Counted from the stretch's first letter, positions 17,164-26,584 are shown. The stretch is 64,000 nucleotides of DNA from Hyphomicrobiales bacterium (GCA_900466475.1 UBMI01000005.1:186001-250000); one strand, 5' to 3'. The notes: a model not told the origin generated them from the letters alone. Translations and numbers: made by a program.

Positions 17164-18150
17164 ATGAAAAATCAGATCATTATGTCTCGCCGCACGGTGC
17201 TTGCCTCCGGCATGGCACTCGGTGCAACCGCCTTTGCACCCAAGCTCTGGGCGCAGGAAAAACTGAAGGTTGCAGGCATTCACGCCTCGCCTGTAGAAAA
17301 TGCCTGGAACTCCTGTCTGCACAAGGCCCTTCAGGACGCCGCTTCGGAAGGCGTGATCGAATACGTCTTCTCCGAAGGCGTTTCGGGCACCGACTATCCG
17401 CGTGCCATGCGCGAATATGCCGAGCAGGGCAACGCCCTCATCGTGGGCGAGGCCTATGCCGTCGAGCGTGAAGCCCGCCAGGTTGCCGCCGACTATCCGA
17501 AGACCGCTTTTATGCTGGGCTCCAGCGGCGAACCGTCGGGCGACAATTTCGGCGTCTTCGGCACCTGGAACCATGACGGCGCCTATCTTGCCGGCATGCT
17601 CGCGGGCAAGATGACGAAGTCGGGCATTGTCGGCTCGGTCGGCGCACTGCCGATCCCGGAAGTCAACATGCTGATGAATGCCTTTGCTGCCGGCGTGAAG
17701 GAAGTCCGCCCGGATGCCAAGCACCTCGTCGCCTTCATCGGCACCTTCTTCGATCCGCCGAAGGCGCGCGAAGCCGGCCTTGCCCAGATCGATGCCGGCG
17801 CCGACATCCTGTTCGGCGAGCGCATCGGCACGGCAGACGCTGCCAAGGAGCGCGGCATCAAGTCGGTCGGCTCGCTGATCGACTATACGCCGCGTTACCC
17901 CGACACCGTCTTTGCCAATGCCATCTGGGGCTTCCGCCCGATCCTCAATGCCGCGATCGCCGATGTGAAGGCCGGCAAGCCGACCGGCAACAACTACACC
18001 CGCTTCGGCCTGATGAAGGAAGGCGGCAGCGATATCGTCTACGTCAAGGGCGTCGCACCGGCCGACGCCGAAGCGGCGATGGAGGCCAAGCGCGCCGCCA
18101 TCAAGTCCGGCGCCTTTGAGGTTCCGATCATGCCCGAGGAGCCGAAGTAA
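17164..18150 (+). CDS. BMP-family ABC transporter substrate-binding protein
   Basis: A 328-residue Med/BMP-type periplasmic protein, the class that binds nucleosides or purine-like compounds. The N-terminus has SRRTVLASGMALGAT, a twin-arginine-like signal ending near LWAQ. Mature motifs KVAGIHASPVENAWN, FGTWNHDGAYLAGMLAG and a late FANAIWGFRP are typical of the family. A GAGGGGAAC ribosome-binding site precedes ATG 17164. It begins an operon with an amidase, the ATPase, two permeases and a cytosine-deaminase-like enzyme. The ligand is probably a nucleobase- or ureide-like nitrogen compound, by context only. Confidence 0.88.
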   Translation: MKNQIIMSRRTVLASGMALGATAFAPKLWAQEKLKVAGIHASPVENAWNSCLHKALQDAASEGVIEYVFSEGVSGTDYPRAMREYAEQGNALIVGEAYAVEREARQVAADYPKTAFMLGSSGEPSGDNFGVFGTWNHDGAYLAGMLAGKMTKSGIVGSVGALPIPEVNMLMNAFAAGVKEVRPDAKHLVAFIGTFFDPPKAREAGLAQIDAGADILFGERIGTADAAKERGIKSVGSLIDYTPRYPDTVFANAIWGFRPILNAAIADVKAGKPTGNNYTRFGLMKEGGSDIVYVKGVAPADAEAAMEAKRAAIKSGAFEVPIMPEEPK

Positions 18151-18162
18151 GCCGGCATCTGC

Positions 18163-19611
18163 ATGAACGGGATTGAGAAAAGCAAGGGCTCTATACCGGG
18201 CGGCGACGCGATTGCGTTCGCCGCCCGGATCGGGACCGGTGCATTTGATTGCACCGAAGCGATGAAGGCTGCGATTTCCGCCGCCAGGGCGAAGGATGCG
18301 CTGGGCGCGATCTGTCATCTCGATGAAGATCTGGGTCTCGCGAATGCCGCCGCGCTTGATCGCGAATATCGGGACAATCCCGCCATATTCTCCGTCCGGC
18401 CGTTTGCCGGCGTGCCAACGCTTGCCAAGGATCTCGGCGGCCCGTTCAAGGGTCTTCCGGTTCGTGCCGGCTCGCATCTCTTCGACGGTATGCTCGATCC
18501 GTCTGCCGATTCCGATCTGGCAGATCGTTTTCGTCAGGCCGGTTTCAGCCTCTTCGGTCTCACCACCAGCCCGGAAGTCGGCCTCTCCCTCGCAAGCGAA
18601 CCCATGTGCGGACCCGTCTGTCGCAATCCGCTCGATCCGTCCCGTACGGCGGGTGGCTCTTCCGGTGGCGCTGCCGCTGCGGTTGCTGCCGGTATCGTAG
18701 CGATCGCCCACGCAACGGATGCCGGCGGTTCTATACGCGTGCCCGCCGCCTGTTGTGGCCTAATCGGCCTGAAGCCCAGCCGCGGCGCCATTCCGGGCGG
18801 CCCGGGCTTCGGCAATCATCTTGGCGGCATCGCCAGTGAGCTGGCAGTCTGCCGCTCAGTCCGCGATGCCTGCGCAATATTCGACGCGCTTCATGGAAAA
18901 CCCGCCGGCCCTTACGCGGAGCCAGCGCTCGACAGGAACGAAAGACCCCGCCTGCGCATCGGCCTGCTAACGGATACCGGCAGCGATTTTCCGACCGAGG
19001 CTGCACGACAGCAAGCCGTAGAGGCCGCGGCCCGCGACCTCGAGGGGGACGGACATGAGATCGTCATCGTGGACTGGCAGCGGCTTGAAGCAAGTGTCAT
19101 CGCGAGTGCCGTCATTTTCGCCGATATCATCGCAATCAATCTGGCATGGCTCGTCGCTAGCTTTCATCTTGACCTCTCGAAGGCCGAACCTCTGACGGCA
19201 GCCTTTGCGGTGCGCGGGGCCAGACTTGCGCCGACTGCGCTCTGGCAGAGCCTCAGCACCATGCCGCATGTCAGCTATGACGTCTGGCACCTGTTCGACG
19301 ATATCGATTGCCTGCTGACGCCGATGCTTGCGACAGCCCCTCTGCCGATCGGCTCCTTCCCGACCGACCATCAGGATACCGACCTGCATCTGAACCGCAT
19401 GGCGCGCTTTGCGCCACTTGCCTGTCTTGCCAATATTTCCGGCTTTCCGGCGCTGACACTGCCTTTTGGAAGCGATGCGGACGGAATGCCGCTGCCTGTG
19501 CAATTGCTGACACCGATGGGCCGCGAACCACTGCTGCTTGCCCTTGCCTCGCGGCTGGAAGCAGAGCAACGTTGGACCCACCCCCATGCCATTGCGGGAC
19601 TTGCCTCATGA
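18163..19611 (+). CDS. Amidase (amidase signature family)
   Basis: A 482-residue serine amidase with the Ser-cisSer-Lys triad visible: Lys89 in TLAKDLGG, the Gly/Ser-rich GGSSGGAAAA (Ser166/167), and nucleophile Ser190 in DAGGSIRVPA. It hydrolyses a carbon-nitrogen amide bond of a small molecule in the cytoplasm. The start lacks a good Shine-Dalgarno sequence and lies 12 bp after the binding-protein stop, so translation may be coupled. Its position inside the importer operon, before the ATPase (ATGA overlap), indicates that the imported compound or a product is an amide. Specificity cannot be read from sequence. Confidence 0.87.
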   Translation: MNGIEKSKGSIPGGDAIAFAARIGTGAFDCTEAMKAAISAARAKDALGAICHLDEDLGLANAAALDREYRDNPAIFSVRPFAGVPTLAKDLGGPFKGLPVRAGSHLFDGMLDPSADSDLADRFRQAGFSLFGLTTSPEVGLSLASEPMCGPVCRNPLDPSRTAGGSSGGAAAAVAAGIVAIAHATDAGGSIRVPAACCGLIGLKPSRGAIPGGPGFGNHLGGIASELAVCRSVRDACAIFDALHGKPAGPYAEPALDRNERPRLRIGLLTDTGSDFPTEAARQQAVEAAARDLEGDGHEIVIVDWQRLEASVIASAVIFADIIAINLAWLVASFHLDLSKAEPLTAAFAVRGARLAPTALWQSLSTMPHVSYDVWHLFDDIDCLLTPMLATAPLPIGSFPTDHQDTDLHLNRMARFAPLACLANISGFPALTLPFGSDADGMPLPVQLLTPMGREPLLLALASRLEAEQRWTHPHAIAGLAS

Positions 19612-21137
19612 CATCAGCTCCCGTGCTCCAGCTCGACAATATCAGCAAGCGTTTCGGCGCGATCCAGGCCAATGACGATATTTCGCTGAGCCTCGCCAAG
19701 GGCGAAGTGTTGGCCCTGCTCGGCGAAAACGGTGCCGGCAAGACGACGCTGATGAGCATCCTCTTCGGTCATTATGTGCCGGATGCAGGAACGATCCATA
19801 TCGAAGGCAGCGAATTGCCGGCCGGCCGGCCGCGTGCGGCGATCCGCGCCGGCATCGGCATGGTGCACCAGCATTTCTCCTTGGCGCCCAACCTGACCGT
19901 TCTCGAAAACGTCATGACGGGGACGGAAAAACTCTGGTCCTTCAAATCGGAGAGAACGGCCGGCCGCGCCAGGCTTCTCTCCATCGCCTCCCGCTTCGGC
20001 CTCGGCGTCAACCCCGATGCCCGGCTCGGCGACCTCTCGGTCGGCGAGCAGCAGCGCGTCGAAATCCTCAAGGCGCTCTATAACGATGCCCGAATTCTCA
20101 TCCTCGACGAGCCGACGGCGGTGCTGACCAATATCGAGGCGGAGCGCCTTTTCCAGACGCTTCGGGAAATGGCCCGGCAGGGCCTGTCGCTGATCTTCAT
20201 TTCACACAAGCTTGACGAGGTGATCAGTGCAGCCGACCGCGTCGTCGTGCTGCGCGGCGGAAAGGTCGTCGCCGAGCGGCGGACCGGCGAGACCAGCAAG
20301 GCGGAACTCGCCGAACTCATGGTTGGCCGCCGGGTGACGCGCCCGGTGCGCGAAGCGTCTACGCCCGGCGCGGTCGTTTTCGAGGCTGTCGGTGTCACCG
20401 TCACTGACGGCGGCCAGGAGCGGCTGAGAGATATTAGCTTTCAGCTCCATGCCGGCGAGACACTCGGCATTATCGGCGTCTCCGGGAATGGCCAGGCGAC
20501 ACTCAGCCATCTCGTCAGCGGAGTGGTGGGCTGGAGCCGCGGCGATATCATGCTCTTCGGGCGGCCGGTCACCGACGTCAGTGTCGAGAGTCTCATCGAT
20601 GCCGGCATCGGCCGCATTCCGGAGGATCGCAATAAGGAAGGGGCGATCGGCGAACTCGCGGTCTGGGAAAATGCCGTGCTGGAGCGCATCGCCTCGCCGC
20701 GCTTCTCTCGCCATGGGCTGGTCGACCGCAAGGCCGGCATGGCCTTTGCCCAGGAGATCATCGCGGAGTTCGATATTCGCGGCGGCGGACCCTCGACGCG
20801 CACGCGGCTTCTGTCTGGCGGCAACATGCAGAAGCTGATCCTTGGGCGCAACCTGCATGACAGGCCGAAGATCCTGATTGCGGCGCAGCCGACACGTGGG
20901 CTCGACGAGGGCGCGGTCGCCGCCGTCCATGCCCGGATATTGCAGGCACGCAAGGAGGGCACGGCCGTGCTTCTGATATCTGAGGATCTGGACGAGGTGA
21001 TCGGCCTTGCCGATCGCATCCAGGCGATCGTCAAGGGGCGTCTGTCGCCCCCCATCGATGCACAAAATGCCGATCCCCGAAAACTCGGCCTGATGATGTC
21101 AGGTGAATGGATGTCCGAGGCCCAGCATGCGTCTTGA
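19608..21137 (+). CDS. BMP/Nup-type ABC transporter ATP-binding protein
   Basis: A 509-residue two-domain ATPase of the YufO/NupA class. Domain 1 has Walker A GENGAGKTT, signature LSVGEQQR and Walker B ILILDEPTAVLT. Domain 2 has degenerate Walker A GVSGNGQAT, signature LSGGNMQK and an altered Walker B ILIAAQPTRGLD, all normal for this class. ATG 19608 overlaps the amidase stop. It powers the two permeases that follow. The 3' end overlaps the first permease start. Confidence 0.9.
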   Translation: MTSAPVLQLDNISKRFGAIQANDDISLSLAKGEVLALLGENGAGKTTLMSILFGHYVPDAGTIHIEGSELPAGRPRAAIRAGIGMVHQHFSLAPNLTVLENVMTGTEKLWSFKSERTAGRARLLSIASRFGLGVNPDARLGDLSVGEQQRVEILKALYNDARILILDEPTAVLTNIEAERLFQTLREMARQGLSLIFISHKLDEVISAADRVVVLRGGKVVAERRTGETSKAELAELMVGRRVTRPVREASTPGAVVFEAVGVTVTDGGQERLRDISFQLHAGETLGIIGVSGNGQATLSHLVSGVVGWSRGDIMLFGRPVTDVSVESLIDAGIGRIPEDRNKEGAIGELAVWENAVLERIASPRFSRHGLVDRKAGMAFAQEIIAEFDIRGGGPSTRTRLLSGGNMQKLILGRNLHDRPKILIAAQPTRGLDEGAVAAVHARILQARKEGTAVLLISEDLDEVIGLADRIQAIVKGRLSPPIDAQNADPRKLGLMMSGEWMSEAQHAS

Positions 21138-22176
21138 ACGTCGCGATCACCGTCCGCTCTACCTGGTCGTGGCAGCGCCTATCGGTGCCGTCATCGCCGC
21201 ACTCGCCATTGCCGGGATTCTGATTGCGCTCGCAGGCGCCCCTGTCTTCGAAGCCTATTGGCGCATTCTGACCGGCGCCTTCGGCACGCGGCTTTCGGCG
21301 ACGGAGACGCTGACGCGAGCGACGCCGTTGATGCTGACCGGCCTTGCCGCAGCTGTCGCCTTCCGCGCCCGGCTCTGGAATATCGGCGCCGAAGGCCAGT
21401 TCTATCTTGGCGCCATCACGGTTGCGGCACTCGGCTCCAAGCTCCTGGCAGGCCTGCCGGCGGCACTTCTCATCCCTGCTTTGCTGGTCGCGGGCGCCGT
21501 TGCCGGCATGGTGCTGATCCTCGTGCCGCTCTGGCTGCGGCTACGCTTTTCGGTCGATGAAGTGGTCACCAGCCTGCTGTTGAATTTTGTCGCCCTGCTC
21601 TTCGTCTCCATGCTGATCGATGGAGTCTTGAAGGATCCGCTCGCCTTCGGCTGGCCGCAATCCATGCCGGTGAGCGATCATGCGCTGCTGCCGAAGCTGG
21701 TGGCGCGTTCGCGGCTGCATGTCGGCTTCATCATCGCCATCGTCATTGCATTTGCCGTATATTTTCTCCAGTCGCGCACTGTCTTCGGTCTGCGTTCGCG
21801 CGCCGCCGGTCTCAATCCTGCCGGCGCCGTCTTTGCCGGCGTTCCGCTTGGCACGACGCTGGTGAAAGTCGCATGCCTTTCCGGCGGTCTGGCGGGTCTC
21901 GCCGGTGCGATCGAGGTGATGGGCGTCAAGGGTTATGTAACGACCGATCTCTCGCCCGGCTTCGGTTATTCCGGCATCATCGTCGCCATGCTCGCGAACC
22001 TGCACCCGATCGGCGTGATTGCGGCGGCCCTCTTCACGGCCACGATGTTCGTCGGCGCCGACGGCATGAGCCGGGCGCTCGGCATACCGACCTATATTGC
22101 CGACGTGACCGTCGCCGTCTCTCTGCTCACCATGCTGATCGCCCTGTTCTTCACCCAATACAGGATCCGCAGATGA
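21127..22176 (+). CDS. BMP/Nup-type ABC transporter permease 1
   Basis: A 349-residue permease of the branched-chain/BPD_transp_2 fold, equivalent to YufP/NupB. After a short positively charged N-terminus it has a long hydrophobic helix (VVAAPIGAVIAALAIAGILI), LTRATPLMLTGLAAAVAFRA, the conserved WNIGAEGQFYLGA and FGYSGIIVAMLANL. ATG 21127 lies inside the end of the ATPase gene; a GTG at 21103 is the other option. It pairs with the next permease through an ATGA overlap. Confidence 0.88.
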   Translation: MRLERRDHRPLYLVVAAPIGAVIAALAIAGILIALAGAPVFEAYWRILTGAFGTRLSATETLTRATPLMLTGLAAAVAFRARLWNIGAEGQFYLGAITVAALGSKLLAGLPAALLIPALLVAGAVAGMVLILVPLWLRLRFSVDEVVTSLLLNFVALLFVSMLIDGVLKDPLAFGWPQSMPVSDHALLPKLVARSRLHVGFIIAIVIAFAVYFLQSRTVFGLRSRAAGLNPAGAVFAGVPLGTTLVKVACLSGGLAGLAGAIEVMGVKGYVTTDLSPGFGYSGIIVAMLANLHPIGVIAAALFTATMFVGADGMSRALGIPTYIADVTVAVSLLTMLIALFFTQYRIRR

Positions 22177-23117
22177 TGGCTCTGATCGACATTGTCTCCT
22201 CTGCAGGTCTCTGGGCCGCAGTGCTGCGCATCGCCACGCCGCTGATCTTCGGCACGCTTGGCGCGCTGCTCTGCGAAAGGGCGGGCGTGCTCAATCTCGG
22301 CATCGAAGGCATCATGACCTTCGGGGCGATGATCGGCTGGCTCGCGGTCTTTCATGGCGCCGATCTCTGGACCGGCCTTCTGGTCGCAGCCTTCGCCGGC
22401 GCGGTCTTCGGTCTGCTGCACGCGCTTCTGACCGTCACCCTTGGCCTGTCGCAGCACGTCACGGGCCTCGGTATCACGCTCTTTGCCTCCAGCCTCAGTT
22501 ATTTCATTTTCCGCCTGGTCGTGCCGCTTGCCGGCACACCGCCGACGATCGTGCCCTTCCAGCCGATCGATATTCCCGTCCTCTCCGGCCTGCCCTTCCT
22601 TGGCTCGGCCCTTTTTGCACAGACGGCGCCGACCTATCTGGCGATCTTCCTGGCACTCGCGATGGGCTATCTGATCTTCCGAACGCCGCTCGGCCTGACG
22701 ATCCGCATGACCGGCGAAAACCCGCATGCCGCCGAGGCGCAGGGCATAGACCCGATCCGGATCCGTTATGGTGCAATCATTGCCGGAAGCGCCTTGATGG
22801 CCGTCGGCGGCGCCTTTCTGACGCTCTCGGCCTTCAACAGCTTCTTCCCGACCATGGTCCAGGGGCGCGGCTGGATTTCCATTGCGCTCGTCGTCTTCGC
22901 CTCGTGGCGGCCCGGCCGGGCCCTGCTCGGCGCGCTGCTCTTTGCCTTCTTCGACGCCTTCCAGCTGCGGCTGCAGACGGTGTTCGGCGGGGTCGTGCCC
23001 TATCAGCTTTTCCTGATGACGCCCTATCTCCTGTCGATCGCAGCTCTTGCCGTGATGGCGCGACGCGCCCGCGTGCCGCAGGCGCTGATGCAGCCCTATC
23101 GCCGCGGCGAGCGGTGA
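22173..23117 (+). CDS. BMP/Nup-type ABC transporter permease 2
   Basis: A 314-residue permease equivalent to YufQ/NupC. The characteristic ATPLIFGTLGALLCERAGVLN-type segment near the N-terminus is followed by LGIEGIMTFGAMIGW, TGLGITLFASSLSYF, GENPHAAEAQGID and GRGWISIALVVFA. The gene overlaps its partner permease by four bases. It is followed after 36 bp by the amidohydrolase gene of the same operon. Confidence 0.88.
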   Translation: MMALIDIVSSAGLWAAVLRIATPLIFGTLGALLCERAGVLNLGIEGIMTFGAMIGWLAVFHGADLWTGLLVAAFAGAVFGLLHALLTVTLGLSQHVTGLGITLFASSLSYFIFRLVVPLAGTPPTIVPFQPIDIPVLSGLPFLGSALFAQTAPTYLAIFLALAMGYLIFRTPLGLTIRMTGENPHAAEAQGIDPIRIRYGAIIAGSALMAVGGAFLTLSAFNSFFPTMVQGRGWISIALVVFASWRPGRALLGALLFAFFDAFQLRLQTVFGGVVPYQLFLMTPYLLSIAALAVMARRARVPQALMQPYRRGER

Positions 23118-23153
23118 TCCCATCCTTCAGAACCACAACAGACCGGTGCCGCC

Positions 23154-24449
23154 ATGTTTGACCTGATCATCAGAAACGCAAATCTTCCCGATGGCCGCAA
23201 CGGCATCGACATCGCCATAGAGAAGGGGAAAATCGTCGAGGTGGCGGCGAGGATCGAGGCCAGTGCCGGCGAGGAAATCGATGCGACTGACCGGCTCGTC
23301 AGCCCACCCTTCGTCGATCCGCATTTCCACATGGACGCGACGCTCTCGCTCGGCCTGCCGCGCATGAACCGCTCCGGCACGCTTCTCGAAGGCATCGCAC
23401 TCTGGGGGGAGCTGCGGCTGATCCTCACCCGCGAAGCCCTAGTGGAGCGCGCGCTTCGCTATTGCGATCTCGCCGTCTCGCAGGGGCTTCTCGCCATCCG
23501 CAGCCATGTCGATACCAGCGATCCCAGGCTGGTGACCGCCGAGGCGCTGATTGAAGTGCGCGAGAAGGTCGCTCCGTATCTCGACCTGCAGCTCGTCGCC
23601 TTCCCGCAGGATGGTTACTATCGTTCGCCAGGCGGCGTCGACGCCCTGAACCGTGCGCTCGACATGGGTCTCGATATCGTTGGTGGCATTCCGCATTTCG
23701 AGCGCACCATGGCCGATGGCGCAGCCTCGGTCGCAGCACTCTGCCGCATCGCCGCCGATCGTGGCCTGCCCGTCGACATGCATTGCGACGAGACCGACGA
23801 TCCGATGTCGCGCCATATCGAGACGCTTGCCGCCGAGACGGTGCGCTTCGGCCTGCAGGGCCGGGTTGCCGGCTCGCACCTGACCTCCATGCATTCGATG
23901 GACAATTATTATGTGTCCAAGCTCATTCCGCTGATGGCGGAGGCTCAGATCAACGTCATCCCCAATCCGCTGATCAACATCATGCTGCAGGGACGCCACG
24001 ACACCTACCCGAAGCGGCGCGGCATGACACGGGTGCGCGAACTGATGGAAGCCGGTCTCAATGTCTCCTTCGGCCATGATTGCGTGATGGACCCCTGGTA
24101 TTCCATGGGGTCCGGCGACATGCTGGAGGTCGGCCATATGGCGATCCATGTGGCACAAATGGCCGGCATCGAGGACAAGAAGAAGATCTTCGATGCGTTG
24201 ACCGTCAATTCGGCAAAAACCATGGGCCTCGAAGGCTACGGCCTGGAAAAGGGTGGGAATGCCGACCTCGTCATCCTGCAGGCGCGCGATCCGGTGGAAG
24301 CGCTCAGGCTGAAGGCGAACCGGCTGACCGTCATTCGCCGCGGCAAGATCATTGCCCGCTCGGCGCCGCGTATTGCCGAACTGAATCTTGCCGGCCGCCC
24401 GGCAACCGTCGATGGCGCAACCTACGCGCGGATCACCCCGAGCCCATGA
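23154..24449 (+). CDS. Cytosine-deaminase-like amidohydrolase
   Basis: A 431-residue metal-dependent TIM-barrel hydrolase closely resembling E. coli CodA. The metal and catalytic motifs are DPHFHMD (His57, His59), the RSHVDTSD strand, VAFPQDG, MHCDETDD (His and Glu), GSHLTSMHS, NPLINIMLQGRHDTYPKRRG and FGHDCVMDPWY (Asp). It should deaminate cytosine or a related cyclic amidine/lactam in the cytoplasm. Placed last in an importer-amidase operon, it suggests use of a pyrimidine- or creatinine-like nitrogen source. The gene converges on the GntR gene at 24.46 kb, 12 bp apart. Confidence 0.85.
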   Translation: MFDLIIRNANLPDGRNGIDIAIEKGKIVEVAARIEASAGEEIDATDRLVSPPFVDPHFHMDATLSLGLPRMNRSGTLLEGIALWGELRLILTREALVERALRYCDLAVSQGLLAIRSHVDTSDPRLVTAEALIEVREKVAPYLDLQLVAFPQDGYYRSPGGVDALNRALDMGLDIVGGIPHFERTMADGAASVAALCRIAADRGLPVDMHCDETDDPMSRHIETLAAETVRFGLQGRVAGSHLTSMHSMDNYYVSKLIPLMAEAQINVIPNPLINIMLQGRHDTYPKRRGMTRVRELMEAGLNVSFGHDCVMDPWYSMGSGDMLEVGHMAIHVAQMAGIEDKKKIFDALTVNSAKTMGLEGYGLEKGGNADLVILQARDPVEALRLKANRLTVIRRGKIIARSAPRIAELNLAGRPATVDGATYARITPSP

Positions 24450-24461
24450 TGGCGCAAGCGA

Positions 24462-25475
24462 TCAGCGCTCTCCCTTGACCTGGATCAGGTAGGGCGGCGT
24501 CAGGCCGGAAGGCATGGCGGGCAGGTGCTGGAGGATCTTCAGGTTGGGATCGAGCGCCCGGCGAAGGTGATCGGAAAGTGCTGAGCAGGCCTTCTCGATA
24601 TCGTTGGCGAGCAACGCGTCATAGACACGTGTATGCTCCGAAATCATCATCGAAATTTCTTCTTCGGTGCGGAGCTTGGCGAAGGTCGAGTGGGTGGCGA
24701 TGAGGACACGCTGGCTTCGGCGCACGGCGGAAAGAAGCACCGTGTTGGGGCAGGGCGCAAGCGAGTCCAGATGCAGGTCTGCTTCCGCCTGCTCCAGCTT
24801 TTCCGGCGCCTGCGGGTAGGGACCGAGGGCAACAAGCCTTTGCCGGCGTTCCTTCAAGTCCTTCTTCGCGAGCAAGGGATAGGCCTGGCGCAAAGCTTCC
24901 GGTTCCAGCAGACGGCGCATGTCGTAATGGTGGCGGAAAACCTTGGCGCTGAGCGGTCCGGCATACCACCGGTTATTGCTGTCCTGCTCGATGACGCCGC
25001 TGCGCTCAAGCTGTGTCAGCACTTCATGGGCGATGGTGCGGCTGACGTCATAGTGCTGGGCAAGTGCGGTCTCGTTCAACAGGAAGCGACCATAGGCAAG
25101 GCAGACGGCGACCGCATGCTCGACTTCGGGGTAGATCTGTTCCCGGCGATTGACCACCGGCACCGTCAGTGAATGGGGCAGGTCGAGGCCCGCCGCAAAA
25201 AGGTCGCCGCGCTGCGGCTCGCCGCCCGGTACGATGTAGCCGCGCCCTTCGAAGGTGTGGATAAGGCCGTCCCCCAGGAGTCGCCCCAGTGCAATACCGG
25301 CCGGAATACGACTGACATTGAAGGCGCGCGCGACATTCGCCTGGCCGAGAACGAGGCCCGGCGTCAGAACGCGCCGTTCCAGATGGTCTCGAAGAACCTG
25401 ATAGATCGTCAGGTAGATGGGCTCCGACCGAACCGCAGCGGCGGCTTCAGTCTCCGCCCCGCTCGGCATCGTCAT
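24462..25475 (-). CDS. GntR-family regulator with two DNA-binding-like winged helices
   Basis: A 337-residue regulator, about 100 longer than a usual FadR-type protein. A first GntR winged helix lies near residues 18-80 (IYLTIYQVLRDHLERRVLTP, then ANVARAFNVSRIPAGIALGRL). A second wHTH-like segment follows near 110-170 (EHAVAVCLAYGRFLLNETAL, then HYDVSRTIAHEVLTQLERSG), and then an FCD-type helical domain (MRRLLEPEALRQAYPLL). Its start overlaps the end of the esterase gene by 29 bp, so the two are one operon. The palindrome at 26495-26522 between this operon and the divergent sugar importer is its likely operator. Confidence 0.85.
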   Translation of the reverse strand: MTMPSGAETEAAAAVRSEPIYLTIYQVLRDHLERRVLTPGLVLGQANVARAFNVSRIPAGIALGRLLGDGLIHTFEGRGYIVPGGEPQRGDLFAAGLDLPHSLTVPVVNRREQIYPEVEHAVAVCLAYGRFLLNETALAQHYDVSRTIAHEVLTQLERSGVIEQDSNNRWYAGPLSAKVFRHHYDMRRLLEPEALRQAYPLLAKKDLKERRQRLVALGPYPQAPEKLEQAEADLHLDSLAPCPNTVLLSAVRRSQRVLIATHSTFAKLRTEEEISMMISEHTRVYDALLANDIEKACSALSDHLRRALDPNLKILQHLPAMPSGLTPPYLIQVKGER

Positions 25476-26436
25476 GTCTCTTCCAGAGGCTCTCTGCCCA
25501 TTCCCCGATGTGCCCGATCAGTTTGCGGGCGGTCTTGCCTGCGCGATCCATGATGAAGAAACCGTGGATGGTTCCCTGCCACTCCTCGTAACAGACGTCA
25601 TTTCCGGCGGCAATCAAACGCTGTGCATAAGCACGACCTTCGTCCCGTAGCGGATCATGGTCGGCGGTAATCAGCAGGGTCGGCGCCAGGTTCGAGAGGT
25701 CGGCGGCAAGCTGCGGCGAAACACGCGGGTCGGAAGGCTGCGTGCCTCCTGACAGGTAGTTTTCCGCAAACCAGATCATCGTCGACTGCTGCAGCGAAAA
25801 ACCGTTCGAAAATTCAGCCCGGCTCGCCGTCGTGCCTGCGAGGTCGGTCGCTGGATAGACCAGAACCTGGCCGGCAAGCGGGATTTCGAGATCCCGCGCC
25901 CGGATTGCCAGGGATGCGCAGATGCTGGCGCCGGCGCTGTCGCCTGCAAGGATCAGGCTCTCTGCATCAAGCCCGAGTGCCTCCCCCTTAGCTCGAAGCC
26001 ACAGGAGTGCCACTTCGGCATCCTCCAATGCCGCCGGAAACGGCGCCTCCGGCGCCTTGCGATATTCGACCGAAAGCACGTTGGCCCGCGCCGCATTGCA
26101 AAGCGTGCGCACCGGCCCGTCATGGGTTTCGATACTGCCGACCATCCAGCCGCCGCCATGGAAGAAGAGGATGGTCCGCCTGGCGTCGGACCTGCGGTAG
26201 AGCCTTGCCTTCAGCTTCATTTCACCGTTTGGGATTTCGAGGTTCTCGATACCCGCAACCTCGTCCTTTGCGCCCCAAAGAAGAGCCAGCCGAACCTCGG
26301 AATCGGCACGCGCTTCCTGGGGCGAAAGCGTTTCCAGAGCCGGCCCGCCCAATGCGTCGATCTCCTCCAGCAGGGTTCGATATTCCGGCAGAAGCCTCGA
26401 TCGATCGACCGGGGCCTGGTTTTCTTGCGGCTTCAT
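25447..26436 (-). CDS. Alpha/beta-hydrolase, HSL-type esterase
   Basis: A 329-residue hormone-sensitive-lipase-family esterase. The oxyanion motif is FFHGGGW, the nucleophile elbow GDSAGAS, with an Asp around ITADHDPLRDEG and a C-terminal His in GTIHGFF. These enzymes cleave short acyl esters, and some act on lactones. A strong GGGAGGAG precedes ATG 26436. It is co-transcribed with the tandem-wHTH GntR regulator and divergent from a sugar importer, so deacetylating a plant-derived sugar or opening a sugar lactone is plausible. No signal peptide, so it acts in the cytoplasm. Confidence 0.85.
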   Translation of the reverse strand: MKPQENQAPVDRSRLLPEYRTLLEEIDALGGPALETLSPQEARADSEVRLALLWGAKDEVAGIENLEIPNGEMKLKARLYRRSDARRTILFFHGGGWMVGSIETHDGPVRTLCNAARANVLSVEYRKAPEAPFPAALEDAEVALLWLRAKGEALGLDAESLILAGDSAGASICASLAIRARDLEIPLAGQVLVYPATDLAGTTASRAEFSNGFSLQQSTMIWFAENYLSGGTQPSDPRVSPQLAADLSNLAPTLLITADHDPLRDEGRAYAQRLIAAGNDVCYEEWQGTIHGFFIMDRAGKTARKLIGHIGEWAESLWKRHDDAERGGD

Positions 26437-26494
26437 CAACTCCTCCCGCCGATTGCCTGCCGAGATGGAACCGGAAGATGACAAAAAAGTCAAT

Positions 26495-26522
26495 GATTGA
26501 ATATTGCATGCGATATTCGATC
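26495..26522. promoter_or_regulatory. Extended palindrome between esterase/GntR and sugar-importer operons
   Basis: Arms GAT-n-GAATAT and ATATTC-n-ATC flank an 8-bp centre (TGCATGCG). This 28-bp near-palindrome lies 59 bp upstream of the esterase start and 62 bp upstream of the binding-protein start, exactly in the divergent control region. Confidence 0.65.
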
Positions 26523-26584
26523 ATGTTAGCGATTGGGTATGGCAATGCTGGAAGAGGACTGGCTTGCCCAAACGGGAGGATGTC

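Noticed and set aside
17134..18711. A 525-codon open frame on the minus strand
   Set aside because: It lies opposite the BMP binding protein and amidase, whose catalytic motifs are unambiguous; no recognisable domain in the antisense product.
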